Part shown: positions 24,389-31,970 of the stretch, piece by piece
How the letters are laid out: every line of letters starts with the position of its first letter
Position numbering within the stretch: the stretch's first letter is position 1
Assembly (NCBI GenBank): GCA_015065135.1
Contig: SVQY01000019.1
Location: 1-39,450 of the forward strand
Origin: Oscillospiraceae bacterium
GTDB lineage: Bacteria > Bacillota > Clostridia > Oscillospirales > CAG-272
Length of the DNA stretch: 39,450 nt
Direction: 5' to 3'
Position numbers and translations under genes: made by a program
The notes under the pieces: generated by a model
The model's database searches: none
The model's input: the letters and a program-made list of their open reading frames with translations, nothing else
Told to the model about the DNA's origin: nothing

Positions 24389-25695
24389 TCGCGACGGGCG
24401 CGATTCTTGAAGATACTCATGATCGTGTCAAAATCGTCGTCAGAGATAGAAGAATCCTCATTTGCGGTGTCGTATTTGGGCGCATGCGCTGCAGGAGCGG
24501 GCGCCGCGGGTGCAGCAGGTGCAGGAGCGGGCACCGTGGGTGCAACGGGCACCTCGGGCGCGGCAGGAGCCGCAGGCTCAACCACGGCAGGCTCCGCAGC
24601 CACTACGGGCTCGGCAGCAGGCTCAGCGGTGGGAGCATCCGGCGCGCGGAAATCGTTGATGGCAAAGGAAGGCTCATCCTTGGCGGTCTCGGGCGGCAGC
24701 TCCTCCCCTTCCTCCTTGTTCTCAAAGCCGGTGGCAATGATGGTCACACGCATCTCGTCATCCAGATTATCGTCAAAATTCACGCCCCAGATCACGTTTG
24801 CGTCGGGATGTGCCTGCTTCTGGATCATAGAGGATGCCTGATCGACGTCCTCCAGGCTTACATCGTTGGAGGCGATGATGCTGATCAGCACACCGCGTGC
24901 GCCGTGGATCGAGGTCTCCAGCAGAGGGCTGGAAATGGCTGCCTTGGCAGCAAGCTCGGCCTTGTCGGCGCCGGTGGCACCGCCTACGCCCATGTGTGCG
25001 TAGCCGGCGTTTTTCATCACGGAGGTCACGTCGGCAAAGTCCAGATTGATCAGGCCGGGGGTGTTGATCACCTCGGAGATGCTCTGCACGCCGCGGCGCA
25101 GCACGTCGTCTGCGATCTCAAAGGCGTTGCCGAGGGTGATACGGGTATCGGAGACCTCCTTCAGCTTTTCGTTGGGAATGATCACAAGGGAGTCTACGTA
25201 CTGGCCAAGCTCCTTGATACCGCGCTCAGCCTGCTCCATACGGCGCTTGCCCTCAAAGGAGAAGGGCTTGGTCACGATACCGACGGTCAGAATGCCCATA
25301 TCGTGCGCCACACGTGCCACGATGGGAGCAGCACCGGTACCGGTACCGCCGCCCATACCGGCGGTAACAAAGACCATATCGGCACCCTGCAGCATCTGCT
25401 TGATCTCATCCAGGGACTCCTCGGCAGAGCGCGCGCCGATCTCAGGGTTTGCGCCGGCACCAAAGCCGCGGGTGATCTTTTCGCCAATAACCATCTGCGT
25501 AGAGGCATCCGACTTGCGGAGTGCCTGACGATCGGTATTGATCGCCACGAAATCCACGCCGCGGATGTTGGCCGCGATCATACGGTTGACAGCGTTATTT
25601 CCGCCGCCACCCACGCCGATCACGCGGATCACGACACCGCTCTCAAAGGCGTTATCGGGTTCAAAGGTCATTTTATTATCGGTTTCAAAGGTCAT
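24376..25695 (-). CDS. ftsZ: cell division protein FtsZ
   Basis: A 439-residue tubulin-like GTPase that polymerises into the division ring. It shows VIGVGGGGNNAVNRM (25-39), the tubulin signature GGGTGTG (115-121) and the T7-loop stretch NLDFADV with its two acidic residues. A roughly 60-residue Ala/Pro-rich linker follows, then a C-terminal peptide SDDDFDTIMSIFKNR and a basic RRDPRR tail. The usual DIPxFLRR-like peptide is thus replaced by a variant. The start was set at ATG 25695, with ggagg 8 nt upstream. The first 16 residues are an 8-residue tandem duplication (MTFETDNK, MTFEPDNA). The gene has its own promoter 65 nt upstream and follows murG in the dcw cluster, without ftsA or ftsQ. Confidence 0.97.
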   Translation of the reverse strand: MTFETDNKMTFEPDNAFESGVVIRVIGVGGGGNNAVNRMIAANIRGVDFVAINTDRQALRKSDASTQMVIGEKITRGFGAGANPEIGARSAEESLDEIKQMLQGADMVFVTAGMGGGTGTGAAPIVARVAHDMGILTVGIVTKPFSFEGKRRMEQAERGIKELGQYVDSLVIIPNEKLKEVSDTRITLGNAFEIADDVLRRGVQSISEVINTPGLINLDFADVTSVMKNAGYAHMGVGGATGADKAELAAKAAISSPLLETSIHGARGVLISIIASNDVSLEDVDQASSMIQKQAHPDANVIWGVNFDDNLDDEMRVTIIATGFENKEEGEELPPETAKDEPSFAINDFRAPDAPTAEPAAEPVVAAEPAVVEPAAPAAPEVPVAPTVPAPAPAAPAAPAPAAHAPKYDTANEDSSISDDDFDTIMSIFKNRARRDPRR

Positions 25696-25759
25696 TCTGG
25701 TATCCTCCGTTTTATTTCGATCCAAGGCGGTAACAGCCGCACACAATAACTCAAACTAT

Positions 25760-25788
25760 ATTTTAATATAAACTCTTCCTTTTTGCAA
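25760..25788 (-). promoter_or_regulatory. promoter of ftsZ
   Basis: On the minus strand TTGCAA (25783-25788), a 17-nt spacer and TAAAAT (25760-25765) lie within the AT-rich 187-nt gap between murG and ftsZ. It allows ftsZ expression apart from the upstream cluster. Confidence 0.65.
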
Positions 25789-25882
25789 TACATTTTACAA
25801 ATTATTTTCAAAAAAAGAAGAACGGGGCGCTATTTTCGGCGACAATATACGCCCTTTTGTCACAAGAAGCGAGTGCCTCCTT

Positions 25883-26965
25883 CTACTTTCGAGTCAATGC
25901 TCGGATATCCTCGTAGATGAGCCGACCGGCATCTTTTTTTGCGAAGCCCCGGATGGCCTCGGCCATCCGCGCACGCTCCCGGCTGTCGCGCAAGAGCGCC
26001 ATCACCGTTTCGGTCAACGCCTCGCTTGAAAAGGGCTCACGCAGCACCCGTGCCGCCCCCGCCTCGGCCAGCATCATGGCATTTTTGTATTGGTGATCCC
26101 CTGTTACGTTGGGAGATGGGATCAGCACCGCCGCCACACCTGCGGCGGCCAGCTCGCTGATGCTCATAGCCCCCGCTCTGCAGATCACCAGATCCGCCCT
26201 TGCCATCTGCATTGGCATATCCTCGATAAAGGGCAGCAGCCGCAGTTGTGGATGTCGGAAAATTCCACGCTCCGAAAGCGTTTGACGCAAGGCCTCATAG
26301 CCTCGCTTGCCCCCTGCGTGCAGATGAGCGATGCCGCCTGCGGATGCCTCCTTTTCCATCAGCGCCGGTATCGCGCCATTCAGGCTGTCTGCGCCAAGGC
26401 TGCCGCCAAAGGAAAGCACGTGCAGCATGCCGTCATCCGCTCCTTGGCGCGGCAGATAAAAGCCGTTCGGCAGTGGGTTGCCCACCACGCGCACCGAAGC
26501 CTTTGAAGAAAGCGCCGTCGCGGCGGCGGAAAAGTTTAACCAGACGCGATCCACGCGGGCCGCAAGCCGTCTGACTGCCAGCCCCGGTACCGCGTTGGAC
26601 TCGTGCACCGCGCACGGGATCCCCAGCGCGGCAGCCGCGCGAAGCGTAGGATAGCAGGCGTAGCCGCCCGTGCCGATCACCAGATCCGGGGAGAGACGGT
26701 GCAGCAGCCGTTTAGCCTCTCCCACAGCCCCCAGCGCCTTCCACAGCACGCGAAGATTGCGCGGTGACAGGCTACGCGAAAGTCCCTCCACATCAAGAGC
26801 GTTAAAGGGATAGCCCGCCCGTAGGATCAGCTCGTTTTCCATCCCCCGTTGGCTACCCACAAAATGAATCGACGCATGCGGCATATTTTCACGCACAACG
26901 TCTGCAATCGCCAGCGCGGGCGTGATGTGTCCGCCCGTGCCGCCACAGCTGAATACGATCCTCAT
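25883..26965 (-). CDS. murG: UDP-GlcNAc:lipid I GlcNAc transferase MurG
   Basis: A 360-residue GT28 (GT-B fold) glycosyltransferase. The N-terminal glycine-rich loop CGGTGGH (7-13) binds lipid I phosphate, and GTGGYACYP and HESNAVPG follow. The C-terminal domain has SFGGSLGA and the donor-binding segment CRAGAMSISELAAAG. It adds GlcNAc to lipid I on the inner face of the membrane to make lipid II. The length is typical. The ATG lies one base after the ftsW stop, with only a weak site (aaaggcg), so translation is probably coupled to ftsW. Confidence 0.97.
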   Translation of the reverse strand: MRIVFSCGGTGGHITPALAIADVVRENMPHASIHFVGSQRGMENELILRAGYPFNALDVEGLSRSLSPRNLRVLWKALGAVGEAKRLLHRLSPDLVIGTGGYACYPTLRAAAALGIPCAVHESNAVPGLAVRRLAARVDRVWLNFSAAATALSSKASVRVVGNPLPNGFYLPRQGADDGMLHVLSFGGSLGADSLNGAIPALMEKEASAGGIAHLHAGGKRGYEALRQTLSERGIFRHPQLRLLPFIEDMPMQMARADLVICRAGAMSISELAAAGVAAVLIPSPNVTGDHQYKNAMMLAEAGAARVLREPFSSEALTETVMALLRDSRERARMAEAIRGFAKKDAGRLIYEDIRALTRK

Positions 26966-26966
26966 A

Positions 26967-28118
26967 TCAACGCCTTTGCGTACCGTAGCGAGATATCGCC
27001 AGTACGATCCCCATTTCCAAGATCTGTATCGCCAAAAAGGTACCGCCCGAGCTGAAAAACGGCAACGAAACGCCGGTATTTGGCATTGAATTCGTGACCA
27101 CAGCCAGATTCAGCACGGTTTGCAGCGCCAATTTGAGCGAGATACCGTACACCACCAGCGAGCAAAAGCGATCGCTGGCGTGCGCGGCGATGTAAAAGCC
27201 CCGCAGGATCAGTGCAAGAAAGAGCAAAAGCAGCAAAAAAGCCCCGACAAAGCCCAACTCCTCGCAGATCACGGTAAAAATAAAATCATTTTGCGGCTGC
27301 GATACGTAGCCGTACTTTTGACGACCGTTCCCAAGCCCTACCCCAAATACACCACCCGAGCCGATGGCATAAAGCCCCTGCAGGGTCTGCCACGCAGAGC
27401 CAAGGGGATCCACCTCCTCCACGTGCAGCCAGGTATCCACGCGCACCTGCGCATAGCTGGAAACGAGAACGAGCAGCGTGCCGGCCAGCGCCACCGCCAG
27501 CGCCATACCGCCGAGATAGCGCAGCCGCGTGCCGCCAAGAAACATCACGCCGACCCCGATCATACAGATGATCAGCAGACCGGAAATATGCTTTTCCGCC
27601 GCTACCAAAAGGCCGATCAAGCCGATCAACGCCCCCGGCAGCAGCACGCCATAGCGAAAGCTGCCTCCCCTTTTTCGCGTAGAGGTCACGCGCTCCTCGT
27701 GCTTGCTGAGCACCAAGGCCAGCAGCATCAAAAGGCCGGTTTTTGCCACCTCAGAGGGCTGCACTGTGATCGGCCCCAGCACAAGCCAACGTCGCGCACC
27801 GCCACCCACGGTGCCGATCAGCAGCACCAGGATCAGCAGCAGGACCGAAGCGCTGTAAAGTCCGATGGCTAACACCCGAAAAAAGGGAGGGCGTGCGAAA
27901 AGGATCATCGGCACAGTCAGCCCTGCCGCCAGTAAAGCAAACAGCAGATACCGCTTCAGAAAATAAGCGCTATCGCCGTAAAATTGCTCTCCGTAGACCG
28001 CGCTGGCAAAATAGGACATTACGGCACCGACGCTCAGCATCAGCAGCACCAGCACGAGAAAGACGGTATCCGGGCTTCCCTTCGCCTCTTTTTTCGAAAA
28101 AAGCGCTTTCAGCCGCAA
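26967..28118 (-). CDS. ftsW: SEDS glycosyltransferase FtsW (or SpoVE/RodA type)
   Basis: A polytopic membrane protein of 383 residues with about ten hydrophobic segments. It polymerises lipid II together with a class B PBP. Family stretches include QPSEVAKTGLLM, GLGNGRQKYGYVSQPQNDFIF, ICEELGF and a C-terminal NTGVSLPFFSSGG. I set the start at TTG 28118: gggagg lies 8 nt upstream, and this start sits 5 nt after the mraY stop. A longer ATG frame (28193) would overlap mraY by 70 nt without a ribosome binding site. The position between mraY and murG supports FtsW; a SpoVE identity cannot be excluded. The usual murD is absent here. Confidence 0.92.
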   Translation of the reverse strand: MRLKALFSKKEAKGSPDTVFLVLVLLMLSVGAVMSYFASAVYGEQFYGDSAYFLKRYLLFALLAAGLTVPMILFARPPFFRVLAIGLYSASVLLLILVLLIGTVGGGARRWLVLGPITVQPSEVAKTGLLMLLALVLSKHEERVTSTRKRGGSFRYGVLLPGALIGLIGLLVAAEKHISGLLIICMIGVGVMFLGGTRLRYLGGMALAVALAGTLLVLVSSYAQVRVDTWLHVEEVDPLGSAWQTLQGLYAIGSGGVFGVGLGNGRQKYGYVSQPQNDFIFTVICEELGFVGAFLLLLLFLALILRGFYIAAHASDRFCSLVVYGISLKLALQTVLNLAVVTNSMPNTGVSLPFFSSGGTFLAIQILEMGIVLAISRYGTQRR

Positions 28119-28123
28119 GACGC

Positions 28124-29110
28124 TCACCTCCCCCAAAGAGCCAGCAGTCCGAGCAGAATGCCCGAAGCGCAAAACAGCGCCACGATCTGCCACTCACCAA
28201 GTCCCAGCTTTTCAAAATGATGATGCAGGGGAGCCATACGGAACAGGCGCTTGCCACCCGAAAGCTTGAAAAAGATCACCTGCAAAATGACAGACGCCGC
28301 CTCGGCAACAAACACACCGCCGGCGATCAGCACCGTCAACGGATGAGCGGTCAGCACCCCTAAGGCAGCCACCGTGCCGCCCAGAAAGAGTGAGCCGGTA
28401 TCCCCCATAAAGACCTTGGCCGGATGGGCATTAAAGCAAAGAAAGCCAAGGCAAGTACCCAGCAAAAGTGCCCCTGCGGCCATGATCACACCCTGCCCCT
28501 CACGATATCCCCAAAGCAGAAAAAAGAGCGCCAAAACGCCGGTGGTAGCGGACAAAAGCCCGTCTACACCGTCGGTCAGATTGAGCGCATTGACGGTGCC
28601 CGTAAGAAAAAGAAGTGATAGCGGATAATAGAAAAATCCAAGCTCCAGAGGCCGCCCCGAAAACGGCAAGGCGATGGCCGTATCCACGCCGCAAAACGCG
28701 CGTGCAACAAAGAGAAAAGCACCTGCCACCAGCAGCTGCAAAAAATATTTTTGTGCCGCTGACAGTCCTTGATTTTCCTTTTTTCGCAGCTTACAAAGAT
28801 CATCCAGCATACCGATCGCGCCGTTCAGCAGCGCATAGCCAAAAGCGGCAAGCAGCGGCAGCACCGAGATCTCCCCTCTGACCGAGGGAAAAAGAAGCAG
28901 GAGCATTCCGGCACCGATGGCAGGAAGAAAGGCCAGTCCGCCCATGGTAGGCGTACCCGCCTTGGAGATATGCCAGGAAGGGCCGATCTCCAGGATCGGC
29001 TGCCCGGCGCGATAACGCCGCAGCAGCGGCACCAAGCGCCATTCCAGCACCACCGTTACAAAAAAGGAAATGGCAAAAAGTGCCAAAACGGTTGAAAGCG
29101 TACCTCTCAT
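28124..29110 (-). CDS. mraY: phospho-N-acetylmuramoyl-pentapeptide transferase MraY
   Basis: A 328-residue membrane enzyme with about ten transmembrane segments. It moves phospho-MurNAc-pentapeptide to undecaprenyl phosphate to give lipid I. Family signatures are GTPTMGG (52-58), MLDDLCKL with Asp103-Asp104, NALNLTDGVDGL, FMGDTGSL and the MAPLHHHFE loop. The length is at the short end of the family (usually 320-360). The ATG overlaps the murF stop by 4 nt (ATGA). Confidence 0.97.
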   Translation of the reverse strand: MRGTLSTVLALFAISFFVTVVLEWRLVPLLRRYRAGQPILEIGPSWHISKAGTPTMGGLAFLPAIGAGMLLLLFPSVRGEISVLPLLAAFGYALLNGAIGMLDDLCKLRKKENQGLSAAQKYFLQLLVAGAFLFVARAFCGVDTAIALPFSGRPLELGFFYYPLSLLFLTGTVNALNLTDGVDGLLSATTGVLALFFLLWGYREGQGVIMAAGALLLGTCLGFLCFNAHPAKVFMGDTGSLFLGGTVAALGVLTAHPLTVLIAGGVFVAEAASVILQVIFFKLSGGKRLFRMAPLHHHFEKLGLGEWQIVALFCASGILLGLLALWGR

Positions 29111-30495
29111 ATCTGCCTCCCAAGCTCCTGCACCACGCGGTGCATTTTCATGCCGGCGGAGCCCTTGATCAGCACCGCTGCCGTTGGCGACGTCTCGCGC
29201 AAAAGCATTTTGACGAGCGAGGCGTAATCCTTCTCGTCAAAGCAGCGCACCGCATTTTGGGGCATACCGGCAGCCACCGCGCCGGCAGCGATCGCAGCCG
29301 CTTCACTACCAAAGGTGACAAGCAAGGAAATGTCGTTTTTTCTCACCTCGTCGCCGAGTTCGAAATGCAGCTTTCCACTCATTTTTCCAAGCTCCAGCAT
29401 ATCCCCCAGCACCGCTACCGTCTCCCTCTGCCCCGCTGCGCGATAGCGCAGCATCTCCAAAGCGCCTGCCATTGCCTCCGGAGAGGCGTTATAGCTGTCG
29501 TCGATCACCAACCTGCCACCTATCCGCAGCATCCGCATACGAGGCGTGCGCTCCCCTGCCAGCAAAAGCCCTCGGCGGAGCACCTCATCATCGCAGCCAA
29601 GCAATGCGCAGGCTCCGCCGATGGCCGTTACCGCGGCAAGTCCGATCCGCCCCGGGATCGGCCACCTGATATTAGTTATGACCCGATCCGGCGTGACCAA
29701 ATCGCCGCAAAGACCGTTTTCGTTCATGGCAATCTTATCCATATAAATATCACCGCCTTCTCCCATGCTCACCACGCCGCAGGAAAGCCTTTTCGGCACC
29801 GCCGTCCGCAGCTCCAACGGCAGCAGCAGCGTTCCGTCCGGGCGCAGACCCGAAGCCAGCTGCAGCTTTTCGGCAAGCAAGTCTTCTCTGTCGGCAAAAT
29901 GACCGATGTGGGCGCTGCCCACGTTGGTCAGCACCGCCAGATCGGCTGCCGCCGCCTCTGCCATCGGACGCATCTCGCCCACGTGATTGATCCCAAGCTC
30001 CACCACAAAAAAATCACTTTCCGCAAAGGATAGCAGCGAGAGCGGCAGGCCGATGCTGCTATTGTAATTCCCTTGGCTGCCGGCAACGCTCCCACTTTGC
30101 GAAAGCACCGCTATGATCCCGTCCTTCGCCGTTGTCTTTCCGGTGCTGCCGCTGATCGCCACCAGTCGCGCGCTGCTCATCTGCCGACGCGTGTGAGCGG
30201 CGGCAAGCAGGGCGGCAGCGGGATCTGCCACCGCCCAGAGCGAAAGCCCCGACGGCACCGTCGTTCCGCGTGTCGCAATCACGCCAACGGCCCCCTTGGC
30301 GGCAGCCTCGCCCACGAACGCTGCGCCATGCTGCCTCTGCCCTGCAAGAGCGACAAAAAGATCCCCTGCCATGACCTCACGGCTATCGGTCGCAAGCCCT
30401 GTGATAAGAGGCGGCATCGCGCCGCTGACGCTTGCGCCCAGCGCATCGGCCAGCAGACGTGATACGCGCATCGGCTCACAAAGAGAGATCCGCAT
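29107..30495 (-). CDS. murF: UDP-MurNAc-tripeptide D-Ala-D-Ala ligase MurF
   Basis: A 462-residue Mur ligase with the ATP loop SGSTGKTT (115-122), NYNSSIG, FFVVELGINHVGEM and the C-terminal DDSYNASPEAM segment typical of MurF. It adds D-Ala-D-Ala to the UDP-MurNAc-tripeptide in the cytoplasm. The start was set at ATG 30495, where ggagggg lies about 5 nt upstream; it overlaps the end of murE by 20 nt. A second ATG at 30471 clears murE but lacks a ribosome binding site. The 3' end overlaps mraY by 4 nt. Confidence 0.95.
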   Translation of the reverse strand: MRISLCEPMRVSRLLADALGASVSGAMPPLITGLATDSREVMAGDLFVALAGQRQHGAAFVGEAAAKGAVGVIATRGTTVPSGLSLWAVADPAAALLAAAHTRRQMSSARLVAISGSTGKTTAKDGIIAVLSQSGSVAGSQGNYNSSIGLPLSLLSFAESDFFVVELGINHVGEMRPMAEAAAADLAVLTNVGSAHIGHFADREDLLAEKLQLASGLRPDGTLLLPLELRTAVPKRLSCGVVSMGEGGDIYMDKIAMNENGLCGDLVTPDRVITNIRWPIPGRIGLAAVTAIGGACALLGCDDEVLRRGLLLAGERTPRMRMLRIGGRLVIDDSYNASPEAMAGALEMLRYRAAGQRETVAVLGDMLELGKMSGKLHFELGDEVRKNDISLLVTFGSEAAAIAAGAVAAGMPQNAVRCFDEKDYASLVKMLLRETSPTAAVLIKGSAGMKMHRVVQELGRQI

Positions 30496-31954
30496 CCTGC
30501 CCCTCCCCTCGCCGTGCGGCAAGCGCCTCGGCTACGATCTCTTTTTCCGAAAAATAACGACGCTCAGCGCCCTGTATCTCATAGTTCTCATGCCCTTTGC
30601 CTGCCAGCAGGATCACATCGCTCTCGCGAGCAGTCCCGATGGCGTAAAGAATGGCCGCGCGCCGATCCGGGATCACGCGGTACGGCTTTTCCTTATCCAC
30701 ACCGCGCAGGATCTCGCGCAAAATATCCTCGCATCGCTCAAAACGACAATTATCGGAGGTCAGAATGACCAGATCCGCCAATGCCGAAGCAATCCTTCCC
30801 ATTTCGCGCCGTTTGGAGGGATCGCGATCGCCGCCGCATCCGAACAGAACGGTAATACGCTGTCGCGCCTCACAAAAGCCGCGCACTGTGCGCAGCAGCT
30901 TTTCCAGCGCATCCGGCGTGTGTGCGTAATCGAGAAGCACGGTAGGCTGCTGCGACACACGCTCCATTCTCCCACGCACCCCCGGAAAGCGAGAAAGCGC
31001 CTCCTGCACGGCGGTGGGCGATATACCGAGGCTCACGGCCGTTATGGCAGCCAAAGCGCCGTTTTCTACCGAAAAATCGCCCGGCACGGGGATCTCTAAC
31101 GGCAGCGGCATGCCGCTTGGCAGCTGTAGCGTGAAAGAAACGCCGCTTGCGCCCCTTTTTTCAAGCTTATCCAGCATTCCGCGCTCCACGCGCCATACAG
31201 GAATATCCAGCTCATCCGCCAGACGCTCGCCAATGGGAGACAAGCAAGAGATCACGCCTCCCTTTGCCATTGCAAAAAGCTTTCTCTTTTCCAGATAATA
31301 GCTCTCCATATCGCCGTGCAGATCCAGATGGTCCGGTGTGAGATTGGTGAACACCGCACGCTCAAAGCAAAGCGGCACCACCTTGTCGAGCGCCAAGGCG
31401 TGTGAGGTCACCTCCATCACCGCGTGCGTGGCACCGCCATCGCGCATTCTTGCCAGTAAAGCATACAGCTGCTCCGGATCCGGTGTGGTCATATTGGAGA
31501 GCGGATCGCTGCCCTCGGTCAGCATCGGCTCCTCGCCAAGTCGGCATTCCACCGTACCGATAAGACCGCAGCGCAGCCCTGCGTGCGTGAAGATGCTATG
31601 CAGCATCGTGGCGGTGGAGGTCTTGCCGTTGGTGCCCGTGATACCGATCAGGGTCATTCCCCTTGCAGGATGCCCATACCACGCATCCAGCAGTCGCGCC
31701 AACGCAGCTCTGGCGTTCTCCGTCACCAGCACCTCAGAGCAGCCTGCGCAGCGCTCGCATACCGCAAAAGCAGCACCGCGCCGAAAGGCATCCCGTAAAA
31801 ACGCATTGCCGTCCTGCCGCATCCCGCGTATGGCAACAAACAAAAAGCCATCTCTTACGGTACGAGAATCCGATGTAATACCCGTGATCTCTCTATCCTT
31901 TATACCGGCAGGCAAAGCATACCCCGCAGCGGCCAATAACACACTCAAAAGCAT
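30476..31954 (-). CDS. murE: UDP-MurNAc-dipeptide: third-residue ligase MurE
   Basis: A 492-residue Mur ligase with GITGTNGKTS (104-113), the carbamoyl-lysine region near LEKRKLF (221-227), the HTPDAL segment and GCGGDRD (372-378). The specificity loop reads SDNCR (400-404), where meso-diaminopimelate enzymes have DNPR. The Arg that contacts the DAP carboxylate is kept, while L-Lys enzymes usually lack it, so DAP is the likely third residue, but the Pro-to-Cys change is unusual. AGKGHENYEIQG follows near the end. The start was set at ATG 31954, with gggagga 7 nt upstream; the TTG at 31969 lies inside that site. The PBP gene stop is 16 nt upstream. Confidence 0.93.
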   Translation of the reverse strand: MLLSVLLAAAGYALPAGIKDREITGITSDSRTVRDGFLFVAIRGMRQDGNAFLRDAFRRGAAFAVCERCAGCSEVLVTENARAALARLLDAWYGHPARGMTLIGITGTNGKTSTATMLHSIFTHAGLRCGLIGTVECRLGEEPMLTEGSDPLSNMTTPDPEQLYALLARMRDGGATHAVMEVTSHALALDKVVPLCFERAVFTNLTPDHLDLHGDMESYYLEKRKLFAMAKGGVISCLSPIGERLADELDIPVWRVERGMLDKLEKRGASGVSFTLQLPSGMPLPLEIPVPGDFSVENGALAAITAVSLGISPTAVQEALSRFPGVRGRMERVSQQPTVLLDYAHTPDALEKLLRTVRGFCEARQRITVLFGCGGDRDPSKRREMGRIASALADLVILTSDNCRFERCEDILREILRGVDKEKPYRVIPDRRAAILYAIGTARESDVILLAGKGHENYEIQGAERRYFSEKEIVAEALAARRGEGQDADLSL

Positions 31955-31970
31955 AAAATTTCCTCCCAAG

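Noticed and set aside
24016-24410. Open frames of 60-90 codons inside the 118-bp repeats
   Set aside because: The repeat period is not divisible by three, so each unit changes frame; there is no ribosome binding site and the peptides are arginine-rich shadows.
28119-28193. Longer ftsW start at 28193
   Set aside because: It would overlap mraY by 70 nt without a ribosome binding site, and the added residues are not SEDS-like.
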